A DNA stretch of 43,736 nucleotides from Blastopirellula sp. GTDB lineage: Bacteria; Planctomycetota; Planctomycetia; Pirellulales; Pirellulaceae. The notes under the pieces were generated by a model. It was given only the letters and a program-made list of their open reading frames with translations. It ran no database searches and had not been told where the DNA came from. Shown piece by piece: positions 31,929 through 40,266 of the stretch. How positions within the stretch are numbered: the first letter of the stretch is position 1; each line of letters begins with the position of its first letter. The stretch spans positions 1 through 43,736 of the forward strand of contig NVWB01000163.1 in the NCBI GenBank assembly GCA_002733575.1, read 5' to 3'. The position numbers were made by a program, and so were the translations under genes.

Positions 31929-34034
31929 TTAAAACAACTCACCTTGTTCGTCGTGGCGAGAAACATTGGCATCGTCTTCCGTATCCTCTGTTTCTGAATC
32001 ATCGTTGGTGCGGTTGATTGCGGCCGCTAGTTGTTCTTCTTCGCTGCCGCTGACAATCAGTACATTATCACCAAGTTCAGCCAGTTCTTCTTCGATGGGC
32101 TTGCCCGATTCGTCGAGCACCATGTCGGCTTCGGCGGTTTTATTTTGGGCGATCTTCAATAGGCCGTTGTAAACTTCATCGCGGTCGGCGTCGTTGATAT
32201 CTGAAACTGCGGTGGCGACTTCACCCAGGTATCGCAGAAACACACTGCGGCGGTCGGCCTGTTGTTTCACCTTGAGTCGTCGCCGGAGGAACATGCCCAG
32301 CTTTCGACCCACGGCTTGCAGACCGAGTTTCAATTCTTTTTGAATCTCTGGATAATTGGCGACCGCTTCTTTTGATTCACTCGTGAACGGAACCCAAACG
32401 CTGGCCATGTGGACCATTATCGTAACAGGGCCACTTGGCAAACTGCCGCGAGATTGCGTGAGCCCATAACTGCGCCAGTTGGTGCCCATCACCGCCTGCG
32501 TGATGGCACAGGCCGCATGTTGAAACTGCAACGGCACACGATTGGCATAGCGATAGATTTGCATCGACTGGCCTTCGCTGACATTCACGTTTTGCATTGC
32601 CTCGAAGAGAACATCGATCTCTTTACTCTTCAACTTCCCAGGGCTTTTGCGTGTGCCGAGTTTGGATGTTTTGAGGATTCGATCTGCCGCGTCTGCTCCG
32701 AGACCATTGAACGTCATGATCAAAAACTGCCGCACGGTGCGGGCATCGCTTTCGGATAACAATTCGCTCAGCATATCGTGCGATATTTTTTGCGTGGCAA
32801 CTTGCCCGCCAAAAGCTAACGCCACTTCAATTTGAAATGGATTTCCGCGATAGACCGCAGGAGGGCGTGTGGCTGAGACATAGAACTCAGCCGGAACGAC
32901 TTTGTGCATCCCTTTGAGCAACAGGTCTTCGCCGATTGGCACGATACAATCGGTCGAAGGGTTCGAGATTTTTGTGTTTTGAATCGACTGATAAATCAAG
33001 TCGGCCTGATCTCGATCAATACCCGAGGCATGCGTCCGTGTGCCAATTTTTGCCCCTTTGCAAATTTGCTTGGCCACGCCCGACGACACACGCGAGAACG
33101 AAGAGGTTAAAAAACCCGAGATCGTCGTCTCGTTAGTATCTTTGAGCATCGAGATCAACCGGCCCAGTTCAACTCCGTACGGATGCGGTTTGATTTCAAC
33201 TGGCTCGCGGGGTAACACGCGGGTTGATCTGCGATAGATCCGTTTGTTGCCATCAGGGTCGGTATAGTGGAGCGTGACATGCGGATTCGAGATGGCGGTT
33301 TGCTCAAGATATTCGTCAACACTGCCGCGCCCTTTTTGATACTTGGCTTCTAGCTCGATGGTCACACGTGTTCCGCTGCGTACCTCTTTGGCTTTGTCTT
33401 CAGGAGATTTGGCATCATAATGAGTGACCCATTCGATGCCATGTTTGGTGATGTACTTCAGCCCTTTGTCGCCTGAAGGGATATCGACTCCATCGCCTTT
33501 ACCGTTGAGGATTTCAGGCCTGTTGTTCTTGGTATCCATCCGCAGTTCGTAATAATGGGCCGGTCTGCGGATTGAGATCTTCGAGATAATTTTGATCGGC
33601 TTGCCGGTGGTCAGCATGCCATACATGCCTGCGGCGCTAATCCCGATTCCTTGTTGACCGCGGCTCATTCGCAGGCGATGGAATTTGGAACCGTAGAGCA
33701 GTTTGCCGAAAATCAGTGGAATCTGTTTTTTGACGATGCCTGGTCCGTTGTCTTGGATTCCGGCTTTGAACCGATTGTTGCCGGTTAGCTCGATATGTAC
33801 CCAGATCTCTGGCACGATGCCCGCTTCTTCACAGGCATCGAGCGAGTTATCGACCGCCTCTTTGATGGTGGTCAACAATGCCTTGCGTGGGTTGTCGAAC
33901 CCAAGCAGGTGACGATTTTTCGCAAAAAACTCACTAACTGAGATATCACGTTGGCCTTTTGCCATGGTTTCGGCAGTGGCTCGACGACGTGTTTTTTGAG
34001 GTTTTCCGTTTGCGGTGGCCTTGGTCGCAGTCAA
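31929..34034 (-). CDS. top6B: DNA topoisomerase VI subunit B (GHKL ATPase)
   Basis: 701 residues from TTG 34034, preferred because AAAGGA lies upstream at suitable spacing; ATG at 33965 (24th codon) is an alternative with no ribosome site. The Bergerat-fold ATP site is visible: EAVDNSLDACEEA (N box), QDNGPGI (G1) and GQQGIGISAAGMYGML (G2). Middle parts have the helix-2-turn-helix and transducer regions (HMASVWVPFTSESKEAVANYP). The C-terminus is acidic and looks disordered (NDDSETEDTEDDANVSRHDEQGELF), longer than in many archaeal proteins. With Top6A it forms the A2B2 enzyme. The two genes seem to be one operon interrupted by a REP pair. This assignment is secure; whether the enzyme replaces or complements gyrase/Topo IV is unknown. 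Confidence 0.95.
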   Translation of the reverse strand: MTATKATANGKPQKTRRRATAETMAKGQRDISVSEFFAKNRHLLGFDNPRKALLTTIKEAVDNSLDACEEAGIVPEIWVHIELTGNNRFKAGIQDNGPGIVKKQIPLIFGKLLYGSKFHRLRMSRGQQGIGISAAGMYGMLTTGKPIKIISKISIRRPAHYYELRMDTKNNRPEILNGKGDGVDIPSGDKGLKYITKHGIEWVTHYDAKSPEDKAKEVRSGTRVTIELEAKYQKGRGSVDEYLEQTAISNPHVTLHYTDPDGNKRIYRRSTRVLPREPVEIKPHPYGVELGRLISMLKDTNETTISGFLTSSFSRVSSGVAKQICKGAKIGTRTHASGIDRDQADLIYQSIQNTKISNPSTDCIVPIGEDLLLKGMHKVVPAEFYVSATRPPAVYRGNPFQIEVALAFGGQVATQKISHDMLSELLSESDARTVRQFLIMTFNGLGADAADRILKTSKLGTRKSPGKLKSKEIDVLFEAMQNVNVSEGQSMQIYRYANRVPLQFQHAACAITQAVMGTNWRSYGLTQSRGSLPSGPVTIMVHMASVWVPFTSESKEAVANYPEIQKELKLGLQAVGRKLGMFLRRRLKVKQQADRRSVFLRYLGEVATAVSDINDADRDEVYNGLLKIAQNKTAEADMVLDESGKPIEEELAELGDNVLIVSGSEEEQLAAAINRTNDDSETEDTEDDANVSRHDEQGELF

Positions 34035-34469
34035 CTTTCGGCATTCCTTTATAGAGTTGTTGGTGTTTTGAGCAAAGTTTAACGCTTTGGGGGCGGGTCA
34101 GACAATGCCCTATTCAATTCAGAGCCTTGAGAAGACTCCGATTATAGTAACTTTATTCGGTTATAACGATAGCGCAGACCGGATAGACCGGGCGATTGTT
34201 GTGACTCTTTGCATATTAGGGGGATTTGAAGGAACAGTGGGAGAAAGATTCACTCACTGGGGAGCCTGATCCGAAAAGACAATATAGGTGGAAACTCCAA
34301 CTTAATGGTAAATGATTACCCAATAGTTAGTGCAATGGTAGTTTCCGCACAAAAGAATCAGTAAAACAATTGGCTCAATCAACACTTTTGCAAGTTTGGG
34401 CTTTTCCGTATTCAGACCCAATATCGCCATCACGTGACTTCAATCGGTCACGCACCTTAGGAGATCAAC
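34035..34469. other. Divergent intergenic region between top6B and the small secreted genes
   Basis: 435 bp with no credible gene. A CGTGAC/GTCACG stem (34433-34438 and 34447-34452) lies in the presumed leader of the next plus-strand gene. No clear promoter pair was found. Confidence 0.35.
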
Positions 34470-34832
34470 ATGAAACATATTATCTTAAAAAGCCTTTTGG
34501 GCTGTGCCGTACTGGCAGTTGGTCTTATAGCATCATTTTCAACCAATGAAGCGGGTGCCCAACAACCGGGGTACCCGGCCATGATGCAAAACTATTATGT
34601 GCAAGATTACCAACAGGGCATTAATCCTGAAATGTACATTGCCCCTGTGGCGACACCTCCGAATGTCGGTCACACTTACATTACCTACCCGCCTTTGAGC
34701 CCACACGAATTTTTGTATCGCCATCAACGCACTTATTACAACTACTACGATGGTGGTCGTGGATTAAACCGCACGAAAATCAGATGGTATGGTCGTGGAA
34801 ACTGGCTCAACGCCCGTAACCCTTTGTTTTAA
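34470..34832 (+). CDS. Small secreted Tyr/Pro-rich protein
   Basis: 120 residues with a strong ribosome site (TAGGAG, seven bases before ATG). A signal peptide is clear (residues 1-30, LLGCAVLAVGLIASFSTNEA, cleaved near AGAQ). The mature part is rich in Tyr, Pro and Asn (YYVQDYQQG, YRHQRTYYNYYDGG, RWYGRGNWLN) with no recognised domain. It is followed after 65 bp by a second secreted gene in the same direction. A surface or matrix role is possible but unproven. Nothing suggests an enzyme. Confidence 0.75.
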   Translation: MKHIILKSLLGCAVLAVGLIASFSTNEAGAQQPGYPAMMQNYYVQDYQQGINPEMYIAPVATPPNVGHTYITYPPLSPHEFLYRHQRTYYNYYDGGRGLNRTKIRWYGRGNWLNARNPLF

Positions 34833-34897
34833 TTTCGTAGCGAATAATCAGTTACGCTAACTTACAATCCCTTTAGATGATAACAGGAAGTCGAACG

Positions 34898-35506
34898 ATG
34901 ACTCGAATCACTTCAATTGCAATCGCGTTCGGCTTGTTGGCCATCAGCGTTGTTCCGCAATCGGCCAGTGCGGTCAGCCCTTGGGGTGCCCGAGCAGGTA
35001 ACATCCACTCAGCCCGCCATGCCCAACAGCAAAGTTGGCACGGGGGCTATCGTTATATGAACTCTGGCTATCCACAAGCCTTGGTCGTTCCGCCAAATGC
35101 CAACATGCAAACCAACTATTCCTGGGGCGTGGGCAGCAGCCGTATGACACCCATTCATCATCAATGGGGAAGACCAGATCCTGGTGCCACTAGCGGAGCC
35201 GGCCATCTAGGCATCACTCCTCACTGGCCAACCAGCACAACCCAGTTTGGCGTTTACTATGTACGCGGTCCTTGGACTTATCATGCCGCTCAAGCGAAAC
35301 ATGGACATGGAAACAAAAGCGCTTGCAATGACTGTGGACGCCACGGTTGTAAAGGCCGCTGCGGACACCACGGTTCACGTTCAGCTTGCGGTTGCAACAA
35401 CTGCCGTAGCGGAAAAGGAAGCTGCACCAACTGCCAAAGCGGCACAGCAGCACCTGCCGATGCACCAGCAAACGCTCCACCCGCCCCAGGCAAAGGCGAA
35501 GTGTAA
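34898..35506 (+). CDS. Secreted protein with His/Cys-rich tail
   Basis: 202 residues from ATG 34898, chosen for the AGGAAG site; an earlier ATG at 34877 lacks one. The signal peptide spans residues 1-25 (IAIAFGLLAISVVPQSASA). The middle part is rich in Trp, His, Pro and Gly (PIHHQWGRPDPG, YYVRGPWTYH). From about residue 137 come His-rich and nine-Cys segments (CNDCGRHGCKGRCGHH, CGCNNCRSGKGSCTNC), which may bind metal or form disulfides, followed by an Ala/Pro-rich tail. No family is recognised. A strong terminator follows at 35540. It may be paired with the gene at 34470. Confidence 0.75.
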   Translation: MTRITSIAIAFGLLAISVVPQSASAVSPWGARAGNIHSARHAQQQSWHGGYRYMNSGYPQALVVPPNANMQTNYSWGVGSSRMTPIHHQWGRPDPGATSGAGHLGITPHWPTSTTQFGVYYVRGPWTYHAAQAKHGHGNKSACNDCGRHGCKGRCGHHGSRSACGCNNCRSGKGSCTNCQSGTAAPADAPANAPPAPGKGEV

Positions 35507-35539
35507 AGCTTGCTGCGTTGACAATTTGAATTTAAGAAG

Positions 35540-35571
35540 AGGCGAGCCTGATATGGGGCTCGCCTTTTTTT
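35540..35571 (+). terminator. Rho-independent terminator after the His/Cys-rich gene
   Basis: AGGCGAGCC (35540-35548) and GGCTCGCCT (35557-35565) form a 9-base perfect stem with an 8-base loop, followed by a run of T to 35571. It is 33 bases after the stop. Confidence 0.92.
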
Positions 35572-35601
35572 GTTTGGTTGAGGATTAGATGGAATCAGAA
35601 A

Positions 35602-35784
35602 ATGAATAAATTACCAGGTTGGGCAGCACCAATAGTTGGCCCGTTTGTTGCAGGAGCGATTACTTTTTTCACTTTACGCAACGATCCGCTATCAGAACAA
35701 ATTGGTATCGTCACTTTCACGGCTCTAGGGGCAGGATTAGGATTTGTCGCAGGATTAATTATTTGGATGAAGGACTCCCAATGA
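35602..35784 (+). CDS. Small two-helix membrane protein
   Basis: 60 residues from ATG 35602; a TTG at 35578 sits in the terminator tail and is unlikely. Two hydrophobic segments (about 7-22, PIVGPFVAGAITFF; 35-54, IGIVTFTALGAGLGFVAGLI) are joined by a short polar loop. No family recognised and the ribosome site is weak. It overlaps the next small open frame by ATGA, which argues for translation of at least one of them. Confidence 0.5.
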   Translation: MNKLPGWAAPIVGPFVAGAITFFTLRNDPLSEQIGIVTFTALGAGLGFVAGLIIWMKDSQ

Positions 35785-35942
35785 TCGAATTAAAAAACAG
35801 AATGCCTAGCATATCGCTAGAAACGATCATCATCGCACGAAGACTAAATCGAAATCTGGGAATCCATTTCATGGGTGGAGCTCTCTTTCTGGTTAGCCAC
35901 CATGCTACCGTGAGATTGCCAGGCAAGCAAGAGAAATCATAA
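35781..35942 (+). CDS. Possible 53-residue protein coupled by ATGA overlap
   Basis: ATG 35781 overlaps the preceding stop in ATGA. The product is basic with SISLETIIIARRLNRNLG and a short hydrophobic stretch. It matches no known family, and it ends just before a palindromic repeat. It may be an unselected open frame. Confidence 0.3.
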   Translation: MIELKNRMPSISLETIIIARRLNRNLGIHFMGGALFLVSHHATVRLPGKQEKS

Positions 35943-35945
35943 TAA

Positions 35946-36021
35946 ACCACGAAGAATCGAAGACATGAAGGAGTATTGGGAATCAACAATTCCTTTCTTT
36001 GTGCCTTCGAGCCTTCGTGGT
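35946..36021. repeat. ACCACGAAG inverted repeat
   Basis: ACCACGAAG (35946-35954) and CTTCGTGGT (36013-36021) flank GAATCGAAG and CCTTCGAGC tracts. This belongs to a CACGAAG repeat kind seen widely in environmental bacteria. It lies between convergent genes. Confidence 0.7.
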
Positions 36022-36077
36022 AAACTCTTTTTATTATCCTCTACGCGATGCCATCGCAATCATCGAATTCCAATCTC

Positions 36078-37118
36078 TTAAAACGCCTCACCATTTCCCG
36101 CTTGGCCAGATCGCAGAACCATTTCTTGCTTGAGCTCTTGGTACTGGAGAATTGCATCTTGCAGGGACAGCGGCAGCCGGTTGAATTGTTTTTTGGTGAA
36201 GGAGAGACTGCTCGACAATTTCGTCGAAGAAAGCGATGGGCCTTTCAGTGTGATCAGCGAGACAAATTGATCGAGCGTTGATGGCTGTGTGGCTTTCTCT
36301 ATCGCCTTGCGATGTTGAATCGATAGCTGACGCAGTTCCCGGCTCTCTTCAATCAACCGGGTCGCAAACTCTTTTGCCTCGGTATCGCCTGCTTGATACA
36401 AGACAACCGACAACAGTTGCTGTGCATAAATTTTATCCGACTTAAAACCTGGCACAGGAGAAGACTGTGTGCCGAGGGCTTCGCAGCGAATTTGAATTTG
36501 ATCGGCAGTCCAATCGATGGGCACTTTTAGCACGGTGCGAAATTCTTTGGCACCTTCCAGCGTGATTTGCCGGGCCGGTTTTAGTTTGAAATAAACGCCA
36601 GATCCACGATGTATGGTGCCGCTGGCCGCCACGAGTTGTAACTCGGGCACCAGTTCATAGCGTTCGGTATCAGTTTTCTTCTTGCCCATACTGGCATTCG
36701 CGTTGGTGGTGATCAGGTGATCGTATTTCCCAGAAGCGTTGATGCCTAAGATCGAATTGGTTTCGACCTTTTTTTCAATGCTCCGAGTACCAGCTAGTGG
36801 GCTTTCAAGCGTGGTCTTCGGCAAATAATCGACCACTTGAAGCGTTCGGTTTTTGCTTTCAATGCGAATCAGATATTGAACCAACTGATCTTCATAATCA
36901 TGCCCCACGTAGGAGGAGATCACAAACGTGGCTTCGATCAACTTCTCATTAGGGTTCATCACTCGAAACTCTTCCGAAGTAACATCCTGGCAAGCAACCA
37001 GCGGGGCCACATCAAACGAAACAGGCGGTTCACCTGCTTCTACAAGCGAGACAACCAAACTGATGGCGGAGACCGATAAGATCACGACATTGATTTTTAA
37101 TCCGAAATAAGAAAACAT
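36078..37118 (-). CDS. Secreted protein of unknown function
   Basis: 346 residues, with AAGGGG before the ATG. A hydrophobic signal segment covers about residues 8-28 (NVVILSVSAISLVVSLVEAG). The mature part is beta-rich in the first 220 residues (SFDVAPLVACQDVTSEEFRV, TFVISSYVGHDYEDQLVQYL, YELVPELQLVAASGTIHRGSG) and helical near the end (EAKEFATRLIEESRELRQLS, FNRLPLSLQDAILQYQELKQ). I recognise no domain or active-site motif. Two Cys are spaced widely in the mature chain. It stands alone between a repeat and the mtn genes. Confidence 0.75.
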   Translation of the reverse strand: MFSYFGLKINVVILSVSAISLVVSLVEAGEPPVSFDVAPLVACQDVTSEEFRVMNPNEKLIEATFVISSYVGHDYEDQLVQYLIRIESKNRTLQVVDYLPKTTLESPLAGTRSIEKKVETNSILGINASGKYDHLITTNANASMGKKKTDTERYELVPELQLVAASGTIHRGSGVYFKLKPARQITLEGAKEFRTVLKVPIDWTADQIQIRCEALGTQSSPVPGFKSDKIYAQQLLSVVLYQAGDTEAKEFATRLIEESRELRQLSIQHRKAIEKATQPSTLDQFVSLITLKGPSLSSTKLSSSLSFTKKQFNRLPLSLQDAILQYQELKQEMVLRSGQAGNGEAF

Positions 37119-37147
37119 GGAAAGCCCCTTGATAAAGTGTTGGCCAT

Positions 37148-37165
37148 AACACGCATTGGCGTGTT
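37148..37165. repeat. AACACGC/GCGTGTT hairpin
   Basis: Seven-base perfect arms (37148-37154 and 37159-37165) with a 4-base ATTG loop in the gap between the mtnC stop and the start of the secreted gene. The rest of this 239 bp gap shows nothing firm. Confidence 0.5.
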
Positions 37166-37357
37166 GCTTTCCCTGCGATGATTTTGTGCCGATTGGAATT
37201 CGCTGAATAAAATCAGCGGCGGCACATTTAGAAATTCTTCGTGAACTTCGGTGAATAGTTCTGGTCGCAAACTATCATAGATACGCAGAACACTAGGGCA
37301 ATGGTTCACGAAAAAAGTAAAAGAAACTCGCTTGCCACACGAGTTTCGAGCGTCTCG

Positions 37358-38092
37358 CTAGCAACACGCAACTTGGTCGAACGAGGTAATTTCCGCATGG
37401 CCATGCCCTGGCTCGACTGGTTTGTTGCCTTCTCGCAAACAGAGACCGGTTTGCATTCCGGCCTCTTGGGCGGCGTCAAGTTCAGCCACCACATCGCTGA
37501 GGAAAAGTATCTCACTGGGCGCTAATGGGTAGTCTGCGGCGATGGCCTGATAGCTGGGTGCTTCTTTTTTTCCGCCAGTGGTGGTGTCGTAATGTCCTTG
37601 GAAGTTGGCCAGTAAGTCGCCTTGGCGGGTGTGCCCAAAGAACATTTTTTGTGCGGCAATGCTACCAGAAGAATAAATTCGCACATCCAAGTTTTGCTGG
37701 TTCCATTTCACTAGTGCCGGTGGCACATCGTCAAAAATATCGGCCACCAATTCGCCGGAGTCAAAACCGGATTTCCAGATTTTTCCTTGCAGTTGTTTGA
37801 GCCCTGTCGCTTTGATATCACCATCCATCAAGCGTTCTATTTCGGTCTGTACACGCAACTGCTTGGCCGCGTCGTCGGCATCGCCGGCAGACCAACTCGC
37901 AAAGTCGGCGGCACCAGCGTCTACGGCAATCATGTCTAACACCGGTGCGAGCCCTTCATTGCCCCAGGCCGATTTCAAATAGCCGGCCAGTTCACGACGG
38001 ACAAACGGGAACATCACGTCGTACACAAAACTGACGCTTGACGTGGTGCCCTCGATGTCTAACAGAATGGCTTTGCCAGAAAACTCGATCAC
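37358..38092 (-). CDS. mtnC: Enolase-phosphatase E1 (methionine salvage)
   Basis: 244 residues starting at GTG 38092, which overlaps the mtnD stop (GTGA). HAD-type motif I is D12-I-E14-GTTSS, the E1-specific variant with Glu in place of the second Asp. Motif II is IYSSGS, motif III contains the Lys of GGKKEAPSYQ, and LFLSDVVAELDAA is motif IV. The enzyme enolises and dephosphorylates 2,3-diketo-5-methylthiopentyl-1-phosphate to give the acireductone used by MtnD. Cytoplasmic. Third gene of a tight mtnB-mtnD-mtnC set. The C-terminus is Cys-rich (VACC) but otherwise ordinary. Confidence 0.95.
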   Translation of the reverse strand: MIEFSGKAILLDIEGTTSSVSFVYDVMFPFVRRELAGYLKSAWGNEGLAPVLDMIAVDAGAADFASWSAGDADDAAKQLRVQTEIERLMDGDIKATGLKQLQGKIWKSGFDSGELVADIFDDVPPALVKWNQQNLDVRIYSSGSIAAQKMFFGHTRQGDLLANFQGHYDTTTGGKKEAPSYQAIAADYPLAPSEILFLSDVVAELDAAQEAGMQTGLCLREGNKPVEPGHGHAEITSFDQVACC

Positions 38093-38670
38093 AGTTTCAC
38101 CACCGGATCAATGTCGCCATCTTGTTGAATGTAACTTGGTCCCCAGCACAACGGCGAGTATTTCACGTGAACGCCGTCTTCTACGTAATGAGGTGTCCAG
38201 CCACTCATCTCTTCAAACAGGCGAATGCAGCGAATGTTTTTGTCGTCGCACAAATTGAACCAGTGCAAAGTATCTTTGGGCACGTTGATCAAATCGCCAG
38301 ACTCAACCAGCACCGCAAACACAGGGCCTTCGGCAGGATGAATGTGGAACACGCCAGAACCTTTGACGACGAACCGAACTTCGTCTTCGTCGTGCGTATG
38401 TTCTTTGTCGAACTTAGCCAGCAGTTCTTCCAAGTTCGGAGTCTCTTGCGTAACGTTGATGATATCGGCAGTGACGAAGCCACCTTTTTCTTTCAGCCGA
38501 TCAATCTCTGGGGCGTAGGCTTCCAAGATTTCTTCGTTGGTAGCGTCAACACCAACGCGACCTTCCACGTCCCAGTTTTCGTACCAAATGCCGAAAGGTT
38601 CGAGGAAGGTGCGGATTTCTTCAACATCGGTCAATGTGCGGTTTTCATCAGGAATCGAAATGCTGGCCAT
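38089..38670 (-). CDS. mtnD: Acireductone dioxygenase (methionine salvage)
   Basis: 193 residues with GGAG before the ATG. It has the cupin metal set of this family: H91-T-H93-DED-E97, then H136 in DTLHWF, the 3-His-1-Glu site for Fe or Ni. The N-terminus (IPDENRTLTDVEEIRTFLEPFGI) and the VRFVVKGSGVFHIHP strand are typical. With iron the enzyme makes 4-methylthio-2-oxobutanoate and formate from the MtnC product. Middle gene of the operon, overlapping mtnC by 4 bp. The metal form cannot be told from the sequence. Confidence 0.95.
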   Translation of the reverse strand: MASISIPDENRTLTDVEEIRTFLEPFGIWYENWDVEGRVGVDATNEEILEAYAPEIDRLKEKGGFVTADIINVTQETPNLEELLAKFDKEHTHDEDEVRFVVKGSGVFHIHPAEGPVFAVLVESGDLINVPKDTLHWFNLCDDKNIRCIRLFEEMSGWTPHYVEDGVHVKYSPLCWGPSYIQQDGDIDPVVKL

Positions 38671-38730
38671 GGTTCTGGCTCCGTTATATCAGTAGGTTGA
38701 TTGAATAAGTTCGGTGTAGGGAATGGTCGA

Positions 38731-39465
38731 TTAAGGTGTCGCTGGCATCGCACCTTCGAGCATCATCTTGCGGGCAAGTACCTCGAACAGGAACTCGTAC
38801 ACCTCGATATGGCGTCGAGCTTCGGCCAAGTCTTTCCCCCAAGTATACAGTCCATGGCGACGAATTAAATAACCGTGCGTCAGTTGATTCTCAGATTCGG
38901 TATCTTGTATCATCGCGGCCACATCTTTGGCCAGGGCCGCAATGTCTTGGGTGTTCTCGAAAATCGGCACCCAATGTCGGGTCTCATGCGTGCCAATTCC
39001 GCTGAGCCCTTTCAGCATTTCGTAGCCTTCGAGCACAATTCCACCTTGTTGATGGAAATAGTCCGAAAGGACCGTGACCCAGGGCGAATGGGTGTGCAAT
39101 ACCGCACCAACATCGGGCAATTGCTGGGCCGCCACCACATGCAGCAACGTCTCGGCCGAAGACTTCGGTTGATCGTCAGTCAGGTTACCAGCCGCGTCGA
39201 CCTGCTGGCCTTGGTCGTTGACCCGCACAAAGTCGTCAACTTTAAGCTGTCCTTTGTCCATGCCAGAAGCGGTCAACAACAACTGAAGCGGCTGCTGCTG
39301 AACAATCACGCTATAGTTGCTACTGGTGCCGACGGACCAACCACGCTGAAAGAAATAACGCCCCACCTTACGCAACCCATTAATCTGCCCCTCCAACCCC
39401 TGCATCGCAACATGCGAAGGCTGACTCTTAGCACCATGACACCCGGTGTTAGAAACTTGCTCCAT
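38731..39465 (-). CDS. mtnB: Methylthioribulose-1-phosphate dehydratase (methionine salvage)
   Basis: 244 residues from ATG 39465; the frame is open to 39579 but those 38 residues are not conserved-looking. It is a class II aldolase-fold protein: the zinc site is H124-T-H126-SPWV, with E105 nearby, and RHGLYTWGKDLAEARRHIEVYEF is the C-terminal signature that separates MtnB from L-fuculose-phosphate aldolases. It dehydrates 5-methylthioribulose-1-phosphate to the diketone used by MtnC. First gene of the set, 60 bp before mtnD. mtnA and mtnP are not in the window. No SAM riboswitch fold was recognised upstream. Confidence 0.93.
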   Translation of the reverse strand: MEQVSNTGCHGAKSQPSHVAMQGLEGQINGLRKVGRYFFQRGWSVGTSSNYSVIVQQQPLQLLLTASGMDKGQLKVDDFVRVNDQGQQVDAAGNLTDDQPKSSAETLLHVVAAQQLPDVGAVLHTHSPWVTVLSDYFHQQGGIVLEGYEMLKGLSGIGTHETRHWVPIFENTQDIAALAKDVAAMIQDTESENQLTHGYLIRRHGLYTWGKDLAEARRHIEVYEFLFEVLARKMMLEGAMPATP

Positions 39466-39606
39466 CGGACTTTTCTTTATCTGAAAGGAAGATGTTATTA
39501 CTCGTAAAGCGAGTATTTTATCAGATAGAAGTGTGGTGGGGAAGGAATGAAGGGAAATCGAAGAATTAATCAATTTCACTAGCCCGAAGAGTGATGGGCT
39601 AGTGAA

Positions 39607-40113
39607 TTAAGATATCATATCACCTGGGATATCACACAACCCAAGATTCGGATCATGATTCTCAGCACTCAGGGCCGAGCGAAGTTGAGGAAAAGCAAGA
39701 AATGCTTTGAGGAGGTTGTTCATCGCTTGCGATTGGATTTGGCATTCGTTGAGCCAGCGAGAGAGGGTGGCTTCGGCAATGCCGAGGGAATTGGCGAACT
39801 CTTTTTGGGTCATACCCACTCGTTTGATGCCGGCACGTATCTGATCTGGTGTTAGTAAATTTAAATGAGTGCGAAGTGCCTGTGTGACTTGTGCATCCAC
39901 TTTTTCGGTGAATACTTTTTCGCCACATGCTTGGCAAATAGGTAGTTCGAGTTTGGAGATATGTAGCGGGTGTAATCGCCCATCGTGCTTGACTTCGATA
40001 TGGTAGTCCGTGGTTCCCATTTCCACTTTTTGTTCGCCACAACTTCGACAGCGACGCGGGAATGGACGGTCTGCTAATGGAGAGCGTTTTTGTTTTGATG
40101 ATTCACGAGGCAT
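39607..40113 (-). CDS. MqsA/YgiT-type zinc-finger HTH regulator (solitary)
   Basis: 168 residues. Two CxxC pairs (CRSCGEQ near residue 22 and CQACGEK near residue 60) build the YgiT-type zinc finger of MqsA antitoxins. The C-terminal part is an Xre-like helix-turn-helix: LLTPDQIRAGIKRVGMTQKEFANSLGIAEATLSRWL (about 86-122), then a helix LLKAFLAF. MqsA both neutralises MqsR and represses its own operon. Here no MqsR-like toxin or other toxin is next to it: the mtnB gene and a kinase flank it. It may be a lone transcription factor. A longer upstream frame is not needed. Confidence 0.82.
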   Translation of the reverse strand: MPRESSKQKRSPLADRPFPRRCRSCGEQKVEMGTTDYHIEVKHDGRLHPLHISKLELPICQACGEKVFTEKVDAQVTQALRTHLNLLTPDQIRAGIKRVGMTQKEFANSLGIAEATLSRWLNECQIQSQAMNNLLKAFLAFPQLRSALSAENHDPNLGLCDIPGDMIS

Positions 40114-40266
40114 GGATATTCACCACGAAGGTATCACATTGCAGCAGAAAAAGATCGGCATAGAATTACTTTGCCCTAATCATACCGGACAGACAGCCAC
40201 TAATATAGCGAATTTCATCAATAGGCACCATTTTATCGCTGAGACGCGAATATGTCGTGCGACTAC

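Noticed and set aside
39470..39606. SAM riboswitch upstream of mtnB
   Set aside because: No characteristic SAM-I core or terminator helix could be recognised in this short gap; a covariance-model search would be needed to be sure.
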